A stretch of DNA of 64,000 nt from Stenotrophomonas sp. ASS1 (GTDB lineage: Bacteria > Pseudomonadota > Gammaproteobacteria > Xanthomonadales > Xanthomonadaceae): positions 1,012,001 through 1,076,000 of the forward strand of contig NZ_CP031167.1 of the NCBI RefSeq assembly GCF_004346925.1. The letters are read 5' to 3'. Under the pieces are notes generated by a model. It worked only from the letters and a program-made list of their open reading frames with translations, did not search any database and was not told where the DNA came from. Made by a program: the position numbers and the translations under genes. Shown here in pieces: positions 18,608 through 27,644 of this stretch. The stretch's first letter is position 1. Each line of letters opens with the position of its first letter.

Positions 18608-19092
18608 GCGGGCGTGGCGGGAAGGTCGAAGGCGGCCTTCACCTGCGGGCGCAGCAGGGTGATCAGGCCGAACACCCCCAGCACCGTGCCGATGGGGGTG
18701 AACAGGCAGGCCAGGCCGGCCGCGATCAGGCACAGCAGGTAGCGGCGTCTCTGGGCCAGGCAGCGGCCGGCATAGGCGACGAACGCGCCCAGGGTGACGC
18801 CCCCGAATACGGCGACGCAACCGATGAGGGTGAACATCCAGCCGAACAGGCGCTGTTCGGCCGGCGACGACGGCTGGCCGCCGGAATTCATCGGCAGGTT
18901 GCCGGTGAGCGCGGTGATGCCCAGCACGATGTGGATGATGAAGATCAGCGAGAACAGCACGATCAGGCCGCCGACCACGTAGTGCGCGATGGCCAGCATG
19001 CGCAGGTGGTCGGCATCCTGCGCGTTGAACACCGGTACCGTCGCCAGCGGCGGCGGCACGGGGGCGGGCGACAAGGGGGGCGTTGCGTCCAT
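18604..19092 (-). CDS. Hypothetical membrane protein, four helices
   Basis: The 162-residue protein has a Pro-rich cytoplasmic N-terminus and about four membrane segments (VVGGLIVLFSLIFIIHIVL, LFGWMFTLIGCVAVFGGVTL, YLLCLIAAGLACLFTPIGTV, VLGVFGLITLL). The ATG at 19092 lies 22 nt after the purM stop, so it is probably cotranscribed with purM. The DADHLRMLAIAHYVVGGL segment resembles small conserved membrane proteins of unknown function in Xanthomonadaceae. No function can be assigned. Confidence 0.7.
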   Translation of the reverse strand: MDATPPLSPAPVPPPLATVPVFNAQDADHLRMLAIAHYVVGGLIVLFSLIFIIHIVLGITALTGNLPMNSGGQPSSPAEQRLFGWMFTLIGCVAVFGGVTLGAFVAYAGRCLAQRRRYLLCLIAAGLACLFTPIGTVLGVFGLITLLRPQVKAAFDLPATPA

Positions 19093-19114
19093 GCGGGCTC
19101 CTGGGTTGTCGGGA

Positions 19115-20173
19115 TCAGGCGATGTGGACGCGCTCGGCGCCTTCGGCGGTGACCACCTGGCCGATGGTCCAGTGCTCCAGGCCCTGCGCCTTGACCGCAT
19201 CGGATACCGCGGCCACCTGGTCCGGCGCCACGATCAGCACGAAGCCGATACCGCAGTTGAAGGTGCGCCACATCTCGCTGTCGGCGACCGCGCCTTCCTT
19301 CTGCAGCCACTGGAACACCGGCGGCAGGGTCCAGGCCGAGGCCTGGATGTCCAGGCCGAGGCCGTCGGGAACCACGCGGATGATGTTCTCGGTCAGGCCG
19401 CCACCGGTGATGTGGGCCATGCCGTGGATGGCCGCGCCGTGCGACTTCAGCAGCGACAGGATCGGCTTCACGTACAGGCGGGTCGGCGCCATCAGCGCAT
19501 CGACCAGCTTCACGCCGCCTTCCAGCTCCAGCTCGGCCGGGCGGCCGGCGCGGTCGTAGATGCGGCGCACCAGCGAGTAGCCGTTGGAATGCGGGCCGGA
19601 CGAAGCGATGCCGATCAGCACGTCGCCGGCAGCCACGCTGGCGCCATCCTTCAGCTCGCTCTTCTCAACCGCGGCGACGGTGAAGCCGGCCAGGTCGTAC
19701 TCGCCCGGGGCATACATGTCGGGCATTTCAGCGGTTTCGCCGCCGATCAGCGCGCAGCCGGCCTCGGTGCAGCCGTTGGCGATGCCACCCACGACCGCTG
19801 CGGCGGTGTCGATGTCCAGCTTGCCGGTGGCGAAGTAGTCCAGGAAGAACAGCGGCTCGGCACCCTGCACCAGCACGTCGTTCACGCACATCGCGACCAG
19901 GTCGATGCCGATCGTATCGTGGCGGTCCAGCTGGTGGGCCAGCTTCAGCTTGGTGCCCACGCCGTCGGTACCCGACACCAGCACCGGCTCGCGGTACTTG
20001 TTGGACAGGTCGAACAGGGCGCCGAAGCCGCCCAGGCCGCCCATCACTTCCGGGCGGAAGCTGCGCTTGACCAGGGGCTTGATCCGCTCGACCAGTTCGT
20101 TGCCGGCGTCGATGTCGACACCCGCGTCACGGTAGGTGAGGGGGGAGGGGGCGGAAGACGGGGTGTTGGTCAC
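19115..20173 (-). CDS. purM: Phosphoribosylformylglycinamidine cyclo-ligase PurM
   Basis: The 352-residue AIR synthetase carries out the ATP-dependent fifth step of purine synthesis. Motifs include [68 protein letters not shown] (split here by key residues), [11 protein letters not shown], and [14 protein letters not shown] selected the GTG at 20173 because the homologous N-terminus begins there; no ATG is suitably placed. It is divergent from the DUF2066 gene. Confidence 0.95.
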   Translation of the reverse strand: MTNTPSSAPSPLTYRDAGVDIDAGNELVERIKPLVKRSFRPEVMGGLGGFGALFDLSNKYREPVLVSGTDGVGTKLKLAHQLDRHDTIGIDLVAMCVNDVLVQGAEPLFFLDYFATGKLDIDTAAAVVGGIANGCTEAGCALIGGETAEMPDMYAPGEYDLAGFTVAAVEKSELKDGASVAAGDVLIGIASSGPHSNGYSLVRRIYDRAGRPAELELEGGVKLVDALMAPTRLYVKPILSLLKSHGAAIHGMAHITGGGLTENIIRVVPDGLGLDIQASAWTLPPVFQWLQKEGAVADSEMWRTFNCGIGFVLIVAPDQVAAVSDAVKAQGLEHWTIGQVVTAEGAERVHIA

Positions 20174-20272
20174 GGGCGTCGGCGCTGGCAGGGGTTGAAC
20201 GGGCGATTTTAACAGGCCGCATTGGCGCAAAGGCCGTATTCGGGCAACAATTCCCCCGGATACGTCGAGCCA

Positions 20273-21412
20273 ATGGATGTCCTGATGCGCCGCAGCCTGA
20301 TTCTGACCCTGCTCCTTGCGCTGAGCCTGCCGGTGGCCACGATGGCCCAGAGCGGCCTGCGCACCGAGGGTGATGTTGCCACCGCCACTGGCGCGTACGA
20401 GGCCGAAGTGCCCGTCAACAGCCAGGCCGAAGCCGACCGCAACGGCGCCCTGGCCCGCGCCTTGAGCGTTGTACTGGGCAAGTTGTCCGGCGATCGCAGC
20501 GTGATGTCGCGCCCTGGCGTGGCGCAGGCGCTGCGCAATGCCAAGGATTACGTGGCCAGCTACGACTACAAGCAGGACCAGAGCGTGAGCGCCAGTGGCG
20601 CCCCCAGCTTCCGCACCCTGCTGGTGGCCCGCTTCCGCGAGGACGATGTCGATTCGCTGGTGTCGGCGCTGGGCCTGCCGCTGTGGCCGCAGCCCCGACC
20701 GAAGCCGGTGCTGTGGCTGGCCGTCGATGACGGCAGCGGCCCGCGCCTGGTCAGCGTGCAGCAGGCCAACGCCGCCCGCCCGTTGCTGAACCGCGCCATC
20801 GAGCGCGGCTACAAGCTGGGCCTGCCCAGCGGTGGTGCCGCCGAACAGGCGCTGGCCGGTGCCATCTGGCGCCAGGACAGTGCCGCCGTGGCCCGTGCCT
20901 CTTCGCGCTACTCTCCGCCGATGCAGCTGATCGGCAAGCTGTACCGCGCCAATGGCGGCTGGCAGGCGGACTGGGTGTTCGTCGACAACGGCCGTGAGCT
21001 GAACAAGTGGACCAGCAAGGACGCCAACGCCATGCGCGCGATGGCCGCCGGTGCCGATGGTGCCGCCGATGCGCTGGTCAAGCGCTATGCCAAGGCCGGC
21101 GCGGCCGTCGGCCAGGCCGGCACCTATCGGGTGGTGGTCACCGGCATCAACAGTGCCGACGACTACCTGCGCCTGGCTGCCGGCCTGCGTGAGGTGCCGG
21201 TGGTGCGCAACGTCACCCCGCTGCACGCTTCGGCCGGCCAGCTGGAGCTGAGCCTGGAGATGACCACCGGCCTGGCCGGCTTCAACCGCATGCTGGGCGA
21301 CAACGGCGTGCTGGTGCCGAGCGCACCGCTGCCGGCCCTGCCGACGCCGATCGACGACGCCACCGGTGCCCCGGTCGCTGCGCCGGTCAGCAACGAGTAC
21401 CGCCTGCGATGA
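20273..21412 (+). CDS. Exported DUF2066 protein
   Basis: The protein of about 379 residues has a signal peptide ([19 protein letters not shown]) and a DUF2066 domain ([49 protein letters not shown]). It starts at the ATG at 20273; an alternative ATG at 20285 would remove four residues. DUF2066 genes sit between purM and perM/hda in many gammaproteobacteria, but the role is unknown. It overlaps the next gene by 4 bp. Confidence 0.85.
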   Translation: MDVLMRRSLILTLLLALSLPVATMAQSGLRTEGDVATATGAYEAEVPVNSQAEADRNGALARALSVVLGKLSGDRSVMSRPGVAQALRNAKDYVASYDYKQDQSVSASGAPSFRTLLVARFREDDVDSLVSALGLPLWPQPRPKPVLWLAVDDGSGPRLVSVQQANAARPLLNRAIERGYKLGLPSGGAAEQALAGAIWRQDSAAVARASSRYSPPMQLIGKLYRANGGWQADWVFVDNGRELNKWTSKDANAMRAMAAGADGAADALVKRYAKAGAAVGQAGTYRVVVTGINSADDYLRLAAGLREVPVVRNVTPLHASAGQLELSLEMTTGLAGFNRMLGDNGVLVPSAPLPALPTPIDDATGAPVAAPVSNEYRLR

Positions 21413-22578
21413 ACCTGACCCCGGAAGCGGAAATCGCGCAGTTTCTGCGCCGCCTGAAGTACATCCTGTTCGCCGGCCTGATCGGCTGGGTGGTGTGGTT
21501 GCTGGCGCCGATCCTGACCCCGTTCGTGCTGGCGCTGGCGCTGGCCTGGCTGGGCGATCCGCTGGTGGACCGCATCGAGGCCACCGGCCGTTCGCGCATG
21601 ACCGGCGTGGTGCTGGTGTTCGCGGCGATGGTGCTGGTGATCGTGGCGCTGCTGCTGGTGCTGGTGCCGATGATCGAGCGCCAGATCACCACCCTGATTG
21701 CGGTCGCGCCGCAGGCACAGGCGTGGCTGATGGAAAAGGGCATTCCCTGGTTCGAGCAGAAGACCGGCCTGGAAGTGATGCAGTGGCTGGACCCGGACCG
21801 CCTGATCGAATGGGTGCGCAGCCACTGGCAGCAGGCCGGCGGCTTCGCCACCACGTTCATGGGCTATGTCTCGCGTTCGGGCTTTGCGATGGTGACCTGG
21901 GTGGTCAACATCCTGCTTCTGCCGATCCTGGCGTTCTACTTCCTGCGTGACTGGGACAAGCTGGTCGAGCGCGTGGCGTCGGTGATTCCGCGCAACCAGA
22001 TCGGCACCATCAGCGCATTGGCGCGTGAGTCCAACGAGGTGCTGGGCGCCTTCATCCGCGGTCAGTTCCTGGTGATGCTGGCGCTGGGTGTGATCTATGC
22101 CGGCGGCCTGTCGCTGGTCGGCCTCAAGCTGGGTCTGCTGATCGGCCTGATTGCCGGCCTGATCAGCTTCATTCCCTATCTGGGCGCGACCACCGGCATC
22201 CTGATGGCGGTGGTCGCCGCACTGGTGCAGGCACAGGGCTTCGACCTGAAGCTGCTGATCCTGGTCGGCGTGGTGTTCACTGTGGGCCAGCTGCTGGAAA
22301 GCTACGTGCTGACCCCGCGGATTGTCGGCGACAAGATCGGCCTGCACCCGGTGGCAGTGATCTTCGCGGTGATGGCCGGCGGCCAGCTGTTCGGCTTCCT
22401 CGGCATGCTGCTGGCGCTGCCGGTGGCAGCGGTGACCAACGTGCTGCTGCGCTACGCGCACCAGCGTTATCGCCAGAGCGAGCTGTACGTGGGTGAGAAG
22501 CCGGCGATCGTGCTTGATGGCGTGGTCGATGCCCCCCATATCATCATTCCGAACGACAAGGGCCCCGACCTGAAGTGA
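21409..22578 (+). CDS. AI-2E/PerM-family membrane permease
   Basis: The 389-residue inner-membrane protein has about eight helices of the AI-2E transporter (PerM/TqsA/YhhT) family. Conserved stretches include [47 protein letters not shown] and [19 protein letters not shown]. Family members move signal molecules or act as Na+/H+ antiporters, so the substrate is not determined. The position between a DUF2066 gene and hda is conserved and points to a PerM orthologue. Its stop TGA shares a base with the hda ATG. Confidence 0.88.
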   Translation: MNLTPEAEIAQFLRRLKYILFAGLIGWVVWLLAPILTPFVLALALAWLGDPLVDRIEATGRSRMTGVVLVFAAMVLVIVALLLVLVPMIERQITTLIAVAPQAQAWLMEKGIPWFEQKTGLEVMQWLDPDRLIEWVRSHWQQAGGFATTFMGYVSRSGFAMVTWVVNILLLPILAFYFLRDWDKLVERVASVIPRNQIGTISALARESNEVLGAFIRGQFLVMLALGVIYAGGLSLVGLKLGLLIGLIAGLISFIPYLGATTGILMAVVAALVQAQGFDLKLLILVGVVFTVGQLLESYVLTPRIVGDKIGLHPVAVIFAVMAGGQLFGFLGMLLALPVAAVTNVLLRYAHQRYRQSELYVGEKPAIVLDGVVDAPHIIIPNDKGPDLK

Positions 22579-23285
22579 TGGGTGTGCCGCAACTGCCGCT
22601 GGCCCTGCATTACCCGCAGGACCAGCGCCTGGAGACCTTCATCGGCGCGCCGGATGGCGCGCTGGCGCAGCTGCGCGCGATCGCGGTCGGCGCCAGCCAC
22701 GATTGGGTCTACCTGGAAGGTGCGGCGGGCACGGGCAAGACCCACCAGGCGCTGGCGATGTGCTCCAGCGCCGAGCAGGCCGGGCGACTGCCGACCTACG
22801 TACCGCTGGCCAGCGCCGCTGGCCGCGTTCGTGCGGCGCTCGATGGGCTGGAAGCGCGCGAACTGGTGGCGCTGGACGGCCTGGATGAGGTTGCCGGCAA
22901 CCGCGAGGACGAGATCGCGCTGTTCGATTTCCATAACCGTGCGCGCGCTGCGGGCGTGACCGTGCTGTACACGGCGCAGAAGGCGCCGGGCGAACTGGGC
23001 CTGGTGCTGCCGGACCTGCGTTCGCGGCTGGGCCAGTGCGTGCGTGTGCTGCTGCAGCCGCTGGATGAGGAAGGGCGGGCAGCGGTGCTGCGTGAGCGCG
23101 CGCTGCGGCGTGGGCTGGCGATCGACGAGGCCTCGATCGAGTGGCTGCTGTCGCATACCGGGCGCGAGCTGGGTGGGTTGATCACGCTGCTGGACTGGCT
23201 GGACCGCGAGTCGCTGGCGGCGAAGCGGCGGATCACCGTGCCGTTCCTGCGCCAGGTGCTGGAAGAAGGGCGGCCTCGTTACTGA
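22578..23285 (+). CDS. hda: DnaA regulatory inactivator Hda
   Basis: The 235-residue AAA+ protein resembles DnaA domain III. It has an N-terminal clamp-binding stretch (QLPLALHYP), Walker A GAAGTGKTHQAL, a Walker B-like LVALDGLDEV and a sensor/lid region. With the beta clamp, Hda stimulates ATP hydrolysis by DnaA to prevent re-initiation. The start is the ATG at 22578, which overlaps the previous stop as TGATG; a GTG one codon upstream is also possible. Confidence 0.9.
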   Translation: MGVPQLPLALHYPQDQRLETFIGAPDGALAQLRAIAVGASHDWVYLEGAAGTGKTHQALAMCSSAEQAGRLPTYVPLASAAGRVRAALDGLEARELVALDGLDEVAGNREDEIALFDFHNRARAAGVTVLYTAQKAPGELGLVLPDLRSRLGQCVRVLLQPLDEEGRAAVLRERALRRGLAIDEASIEWLLSHTGRELGGLITLLDWLDRESLAAKRRITVPFLRQVLEEGRPRY

Positions 23286-23325
23286 GGGTGGGGTTTGCTT
23301 TGCAGGGCTGCGCCCTGCACCCGCC

Positions 23326-23349
23326 GTAGTGCCGGCCGCTGGCCGGCAA
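23326..23349. repeat. GTAG-type REP, single unit
   Basis: This is a single GTAGTGCCGGCCGCTGGCCG palindrome downstream of hda, without an inverse partner nearby. Confidence 0.8.
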
Positions 23350-23392
23350 CAGCAAGAGCCGAAGCAACAGCAGAAGCTGGCTTCCTGAGGGG

Positions 23393-23496
23393 AGGCGGGG
23401 TGGCTCAGGTTGCGGGGGACGGCGCAAGTACGTCCATGTAGCCTCGGTCGCGCCATCCATGGCGCTCACGCCCCCGCAACCTGAGCCACCCCGCCT
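23393..23496 (-). repeat. Long palindrome B: 26-bp perfect stem, 52-nt core
   Basis: Arms 23393-23418 and 23471-23496 are exact reverse complements over 26 bp (GGTGGCTCAGGTTGCGGGGG in the left arm). The enclosed 23419-23470 is 52 nt and, read on the minus strand, aligns with the core of palindrome A (shared GCGCCATGGATGGCGC, CATGGACG, terminal CGT). The stem sequence is unrelated to that of A or C. Confidence 0.85.
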
Positions 23497-23547
23497 TCGA
23501 CAGGTTCCCGCGATCTGCCGGGACTGCATACTGCACTGCTGTTGGTG

Positions 23548-23569
23548 GGTGTCTACCTTGGTCGACACC
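23548..23569. repeat. Short GTGTC-type palindrome between two long palindromes
   Basis: The imperfect palindrome GTGTCTACCTTGGTCGACAC sits between long palindromes B and C, which point away from it. It is the same class as the palindromes at 5234-5253, 30925-30944 and 35869-35888. Confidence 0.7.
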
Positions 23570-23648
23570 AGAGCGAGCATAGCGACGCGACCCGCTTTTG
23601 CTTTTCTTTTTTCTTTTCCGTGGCTGGACGCGCACGGAAACTGTCAGA

Positions 23649-23752
23649 GGCCGGGCGGGATGGGTACGCGGGGGTGTCTGCGGCATGGATGCCGCGGACA
23701 AGCCTCCATGGATGGATTCACGGCGTCCCCCGCGTACCCATCCCGCCCGGCC
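23649..23752 (+). repeat. Long palindrome C: 26-bp perfect stem, 52-nt core
   Basis: Arms 23649-23674 and 23727-23752 are exact reverse complements over 26 bp (GGCGGGATGGGTACGCGGGG within the left arm). The core 23675-23726 is again 52 nt with an inner palindrome GCGGCATGGATGCCGC, TCCATGGATG and terminal CGGCGT. CTGTCAGAGG precedes and overlaps the left arm edge as in palindrome A. Confidence 0.85.
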
Positions 23753-23766
23753 AAGCACGGCTTTGC

Positions 23767-23788
23767 AGTCGAGCAAGCTCGACTCTAC
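23767..23788. repeat. REP-like palindrome ending in CTAC
   Basis: On the minus strand this reads GTAGAGTCGAGCTTGCTCGA and on into CT, a GTAG-headed palindrome with a stem different from the other REP units. It lies 26 nt after the murU stop and could end its transcript. Confidence 0.7.
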
Positions 23789-23814
23789 TGATTAGGCATC
23801 CAGCCACGAGGGGC

Positions 23815-24525
23815 TCAGCCGTTCGCGGCCAACTCAACATCCAGCGCGCGCAGGCGATCCACGGTCCCGACATCGGTCCAGCGCCCGCGATGGTGCTGCC
23901 CCGTCATCAATCCCTGCGCCATGAAGTGCTTCTGCAGCGGCACCACCGAGAACTTCGGTGGGAGCCGCTCGCTGCCCGGTGCATCACCGATCACCGTGTG
24001 CCAGTCGGCCACGATGGAAGGGCGATACACGCCGATGCCGGCATAGGTCAGGCACGGTCCTTCGCGGTCGTGGTGCAGCAACCCCTGCGCATCGATGCGG
24101 TAGTCACCGTTCGGGTGCTGAAGCGGATTGTCGACCAGCACCAGATGCGCCTGGCCCTGCGGCTCGCGCGGCAGCGTGGCGAAATCGAAATCGGTCCAGA
24201 TGTCGCCGTTCACCACCAGGAACGGGGCGTCGCCCAGCACCGGTAGTGCATTGAGGATGCCGCCGCCGGTTTCCAGCGGGGTCTGCCCTTCGTACATGAA
24301 ATGCAGGCGCAGGCCCCATTGGCTGCCATCGCCCAGCGTCGCTGGAAACTGCTCGGCCAGCCATGCGGTGTTGACCACCACCTCGCGCACGCCGAGTGCG
24401 GCCAGGCGTTCCAGGTGCCAGACGATCAGCGGTTTGCCGGCCACGTCCAGCAGCGGCTTGGGCGTGTGCAGTGTCAGCGGGCGCATGCGCTCGCCGAGGC
24501 CGGCAGCAAAGACCAGCGCCTTCAT
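23815..24525 (-). CDS. murU: N-acetylmuramate alpha-1-phosphate uridylyltransferase MurU
   Basis: The 236-residue nucleotidyltransferase has the signature KALVFAAGLGERMRPLT, then KPLLDVAGKPLIVWHLERL and the metal-binding VVNGDIWTDFDF. Together with AmgK, MurU converts recycled MurNAc to UDP-MurNAc, bypassing de novo MurA-dependent synthesis, as shown in Pseudomonas. The start at 24525 overlaps the amgK stop by 4 bp. A mannose-1-phosphate guanylyltransferase assignment is possible from sequence alone, but the adjacent kinase favours MurU. Confidence 0.87.
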   Translation of the reverse strand: MKALVFAAGLGERMRPLTLHTPKPLLDVAGKPLIVWHLERLAALGVREVVVNTAWLAEQFPATLGDGSQWGLRLHFMYEGQTPLETGGGILNALPVLGDAPFLVVNGDIWTDFDFATLPREPQGQAHLVLVDNPLQHPNGDYRIDAQGLLHHDREGPCLTYAGIGVYRPSIVADWHTVIGDAPGSERLPPKFSVVPLQKHFMAQGLMTGQHHRGRWTDVGTVDRLRALDVELAANG

Positions 24526-25547
24526 CGGGCCACGCGCATCGGTGCGGCCAGGTCGGTCAGCGCCGGCTTGATGCGGTGTTCCAGCAGCTGCTGCAGCGGT
24601 GCCAGCTCGCGGTAGCGCGGCAGCACTTCGTCCAGATAGGCGATGAAGCGCGGCGCGTCGTCGAGGTAGTGACCCTTGTTGTCGCGGTAGCGCAGGCGGC
24701 AGAACAGGCCAAGGATCTTCACGTGGCGCTGGATGCCCATCCAGTCGGCATCGCGCAGGAAGGTGGCGCGGTCGGGCACCGGCAGGCCGGCGTTGCGGGC
24801 GCGCTCGTGATACTGCGCCAGCCACTCGTCCACACGCTGCAGCGGCCAGCTCAGGAACGCGTCCTTGAACAGGCTCATCGCATCGTAGGCGATCGGGCCG
24901 CGCACCAGGTCCTGGAAATCCAGCACTGCCGGACCATTCTCGACCGGCATCAGATTGCGCGGCATGTAGTCGCGATGGGTCATCAGCTGGGCCTGGCCCA
25001 GCGCGTTGTCCATCAAGCGGCGGTGCACCAGCTGCAGCCCTTCAATCTCGCCGCAGTCCAGTTCCAGGTTCAGGTGGCGCTGCAGGAACCATTCGTCGAA
25101 CAGGCCGGCATCGCGCTGCAGCAGTGCTTCGCCGAACTGGCCGAAGTCGGCCGGCACCGGGATCGCCTGCAGGCGCAGCAGCTGTTCGATCGAACGGCCG
25201 AACCATTCATCGGCGTTGCGCTCGTCGAGGATCTTCGCCAGGGTCGGGCCGCCGAGATCTTCCAGCAGCAGGAAGCCGGCATCCAGATCCTGTGCCAGCA
25301 GCGCGGGCACACGCAGGCCGTTGTCATCCAGCAGGCCGCGCATGCGCAGCCACGGGCGCGGATCTTCCAGCCCCGGCGGGGCATCCATCACGATGTGGCT
25401 GCCGCGCGTGCTGGTGGTGCGCCAGTAGCTGCGCATGCCGGCATCGACCGAGGCGCGTTCGACCACCGCACTGGAATCATCGAGCTGGGTACGGGCCCAC
25501 TGCAGGCGCTGCGCGCTGCGCTGGGGATCGGAGGCGGGTTCGGTCAT
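24522..25547 (-). CDS. amgK: N-acetylmuramate/N-acetylglucosamine kinase AmgK
   Basis: The 341-residue protein of the aminoglycoside-phosphotransferase fold has the catalytic loop THRDYMPRNLM and the metal-binding VLDFQDLVRGP, preceded by an ATP-binding lobe with FLLLEDLGGPTL. In the anomeric sugar kinase/MurU pathway it makes MurNAc-1-P. I took the ATG at 25547; the open frame extends further but without homology. It forms a two-gene unit with murU. Confidence 0.86.
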   Translation of the reverse strand: MTEPASDPQRSAQRLQWARTQLDDSSAVVERASVDAGMRSYWRTTSTRGSHIVMDAPPGLEDPRPWLRMRGLLDDNGLRVPALLAQDLDAGFLLLEDLGGPTLAKILDERNADEWFGRSIEQLLRLQAIPVPADFGQFGEALLQRDAGLFDEWFLQRHLNLELDCGEIEGLQLVHRRLMDNALGQAQLMTHRDYMPRNLMPVENGPAVLDFQDLVRGPIAYDAMSLFKDAFLSWPLQRVDEWLAQYHERARNAGLPVPDRATFLRDADWMGIQRHVKILGLFCRLRYRDNKGHYLDDAPRFIAYLDEVLPRYRELAPLQQLLEHRIKPALTDLAAPMRVAR

Positions 25548-25559
25548 GCAGGCATATCC

Positions 25560-25580
25560 GGGCGCGCCGGGCGCGCCTAC
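25560..25580. repeat. GTAG-headed palindrome, GGCGCGCC type
   Basis: The minus strand reads GTAGGCGCGCCCGGCGCGCC, a short palindrome with the GTAG head of the REP family but a different stem. It lies between amgK and the GlsB-type gene. Confidence 0.6.
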
Positions 25581-25611
25581 GTCGGGAACAGGAAGGGAAG
25601 AGGGTGCGGGA

Positions 25612-25881
25612 TCAGCGGCGACCGCTGAACAGACGCAGGACGGCCAGCACGGCCACTGCGCCCAGCACAGCACCGAGGAAGCCGGCCGGCTCACCGGGGG
25701 CGTACCAGCCCATGTACTGGCCGAACCACCCGGCCAGCAGCGCGCCGATGATGCCCAGCACGATGGTCAGCAGGCAGCCCATGCGGTTGTTGCCGGGCAT
25801 GAAGAATCGCCCGAGCAGGCCGACGAAGAAGCCGACCAGGATGATGTAGAGCCAGCTGCTGCTGCCGAACAGACCATTCAT
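25612..25881 (-). CDS. GlsB/YeaQ/YmgE-family stress membrane protein
   Basis: The 89-residue protein has three membrane helices of the transglycosylase-associated (YeaQ/YmgE) family: WLYIILVGFFVGLLGRFFMPG, the Gly-rich GCLLTIVLGIIGALLAGWFG, and AGFLGAVLGAVAVLAVLRLF. Members are often induced by general stress; the biochemical role is unknown. The start is placed at MNGLFGSSSW. Confidence 0.88.
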   Translation of the reverse strand: MNGLFGSSSWLYIILVGFFVGLLGRFFMPGNNRMGCLLTIVLGIIGALLAGWFGQYMGWYAPGEPAGFLGAVLGAVAVLAVLRLFSGRR

Positions 25882-25951
25882 GCGCGCGATTTCCACCAAG
25901 GGTGGACGCAGCCTAGCAAGGCCAGGCTGCGTCCGTCACGGTGTGCCGGAT

Positions 25952-27445
25952 TCAGCAGCAGCCGTGGTCGCCGTGGCGGGTGCCACTGTCGGCAGCCACC
26001 GGCGAACCGCTGGTCTCGCCGCGCAGGCTGGCGGCGTAGTGCTCGCTGATCACCTTGGACACGCAGGCGGTGACCTTCTTGCCCATCGGAATGTGCAGGA
26101 ACTCGTTCGGGCCGTGTGCATTGGAGTGCGGACCGAGCACGCCGGTGATCATGAACTGGGCGCCCGGGAACTTCTCACCCAGCATGCCCATGAACGGAAT
26201 CGAGCCACCTTCGCCCATGTACATCGCCGGCTTGCCGAAGAAGGCCTGGCTGGCGTCGTCGATGGCCTGGGTCAGCCACGGCGCCATGGCCGGGGCGTTC
26301 CAGCCGGTGGATGCCTTTTCCAGATCCAGAGTGACCTGCGCACCGTTCGGCGGGTCGCGCAGCAGCGCTTCCTTCAGCAGCTCACCGCAGGTCTTGCCAT
26401 CGGCGGTCGGCGGCAGGCGCAGCGACAGCTTCACCGAGGTCTGCGGGCGCAGCACGTTGCCGGCCGATTCCAGCGCCGGCATGCCACCGACGCCGGTGAC
26501 CGACAGTGCCGGGCGCCAGGTGCGGTTGAGCACCAGCTCGGTCAGGTCCTCGTTCATCGGACGCAGACCGTCGACCATCGGGAACTTCTCGAAGATCTCG
26601 GTATCGACCACTTCGGCGGCGCGCTTGGCCTGTTCCTGGCGCTCGGCCGGGATCTCAACGTTCATGCCGTCGATCAGGATGCGGCCGGTGTCCTGGTCCT
26701 CGATGCGCGACAGCAGCTGGCGCAGCAGTCGGAAGCTGGACGGCACCACGCCGGAGGCATCGCCGGAGTGCACGCCTTCGTTGAGCACCTTCACGGTGAA
26801 GTTGCCGCCGGTCAGGCCGCGCAGCGAGGTGGTGCACCACAGCTGGTCGTAGTTGGCGCAGCCCGAATCCAGGCAGACCACCAGCGACGGCTTGCCGATG
26901 CGGTCGGCGAGGTGGTCGACGTAGGCCGGCAGGTCATAGCTGCCCGACTCTTCACAGGCTTCGATCAGCACCACGCAGCGGGCGTGCGGCAGGCCCTGGG
27001 CCTGTAGTGCCAGCACCGCGGCCAGCGAGCCGAAGATGGCGTAGCCGTCGTCCGCACCGCCGCGGCCATACAGCTTGTCGCCGCGCAGGACCGGGGTCCA
27101 CGGGCCGAGGTCGTCGTCCCAGCCGGTCATTTCCGGCTGCTTGTCGAGGTGGCCGTAGAGCAGGATGGTGTCGTCGCCGGTTTCGGCGCCGGTAGCCGGA
27201 ATTTCCAGGAAGATCAGCGGGGTACGGCCTTCCAGGCGCACCACTTCAACCTTCAGGCCGGGCAGCTGCTGGGCCTTGGCCCAGTTCTCCATCAGGGTGA
27301 CCGCCTGTTCCATGTAGCCGTTCTGCACCCAATTGGCGTCGAACATCGGCGACTTGTTGGGAATGCGGATGTAGTCGACCAACTGCGGGACGATCTCGCT
27401 GTCCCACTTGTCATTGACGAATTGGCCGAGCTTGGCGCTGTCCAT
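25952..27445 (-). CDS. M20-family metallopeptidase (dipeptidase-like)
   Basis: The 497-residue zinc peptidase has the metal and catalytic motifs of M20: LLYGHLDKQPE, YGRGGADDGYA, EACEESGS, and the C-terminal LGPHSNAHGPNE. The lid/dimerisation domain is between about 210 and 380. ATG at 27445 is chosen because GGAG lies 6 nt upstream; an in-frame ATG six codons earlier lacks a site. It resembles cytosolic carnosinase-type dipeptidases. The last residues, GTRHGDHGCC, form an unusual His/Cys tail. Confidence 0.9.
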   Translation of the reverse strand: MDSAKLGQFVNDKWDSEIVPQLVDYIRIPNKSPMFDANWVQNGYMEQAVTLMENWAKAQQLPGLKVEVVRLEGRTPLIFLEIPATGAETGDDTILLYGHLDKQPEMTGWDDDLGPWTPVLRGDKLYGRGGADDGYAIFGSLAAVLALQAQGLPHARCVVLIEACEESGSYDLPAYVDHLADRIGKPSLVVCLDSGCANYDQLWCTTSLRGLTGGNFTVKVLNEGVHSGDASGVVPSSFRLLRQLLSRIEDQDTGRILIDGMNVEIPAERQEQAKRAAEVVDTEIFEKFPMVDGLRPMNEDLTELVLNRTWRPALSVTGVGGMPALESAGNVLRPQTSVKLSLRLPPTADGKTCGELLKEALLRDPPNGAQVTLDLEKASTGWNAPAMAPWLTQAIDDASQAFFGKPAMYMGEGGSIPFMGMLGEKFPGAQFMITGVLGPHSNAHGPNEFLHIPMGKKVTACVSKVISEHYAASLRGETSGSPVAADSGTRHGDHGCC

Positions 27446-27644
27446 CTGAAACTCCGGTTGCATGGGCTGATCCGGCCATTCTACGCCTGTGCCGTGGGTA
27501 GGGTTTTTCCTACATCACGTCGGGTATTTGGCTGGCTTTTAGAAATCCAGGAAACCGATAGGCTGTGTGCATGTGGTGACGGACACTGTTCCTACCGACG
27601 GGATTGCCGGTCGGGACGGCCAGAATCACAAGGAGATACACGTC

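Larger units (their letters stand above)
23286..23814. other. 529-nt repeat-dense intergenic region
   Basis: No gene is credible between the convergent hda and murU. The region holds a short hairpin (GCAGGGCTGCGCCCTGC near 23302), a GTAG REP (23326-23349), long palindrome B (23393-23496), a GTGTC-type palindrome (23548-23569), a pyrimidine-rich run (about 23593-23625), long palindrome C (23649-23752) and a further REP-like palindrome (23767-23788). Confidence 0.8.
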
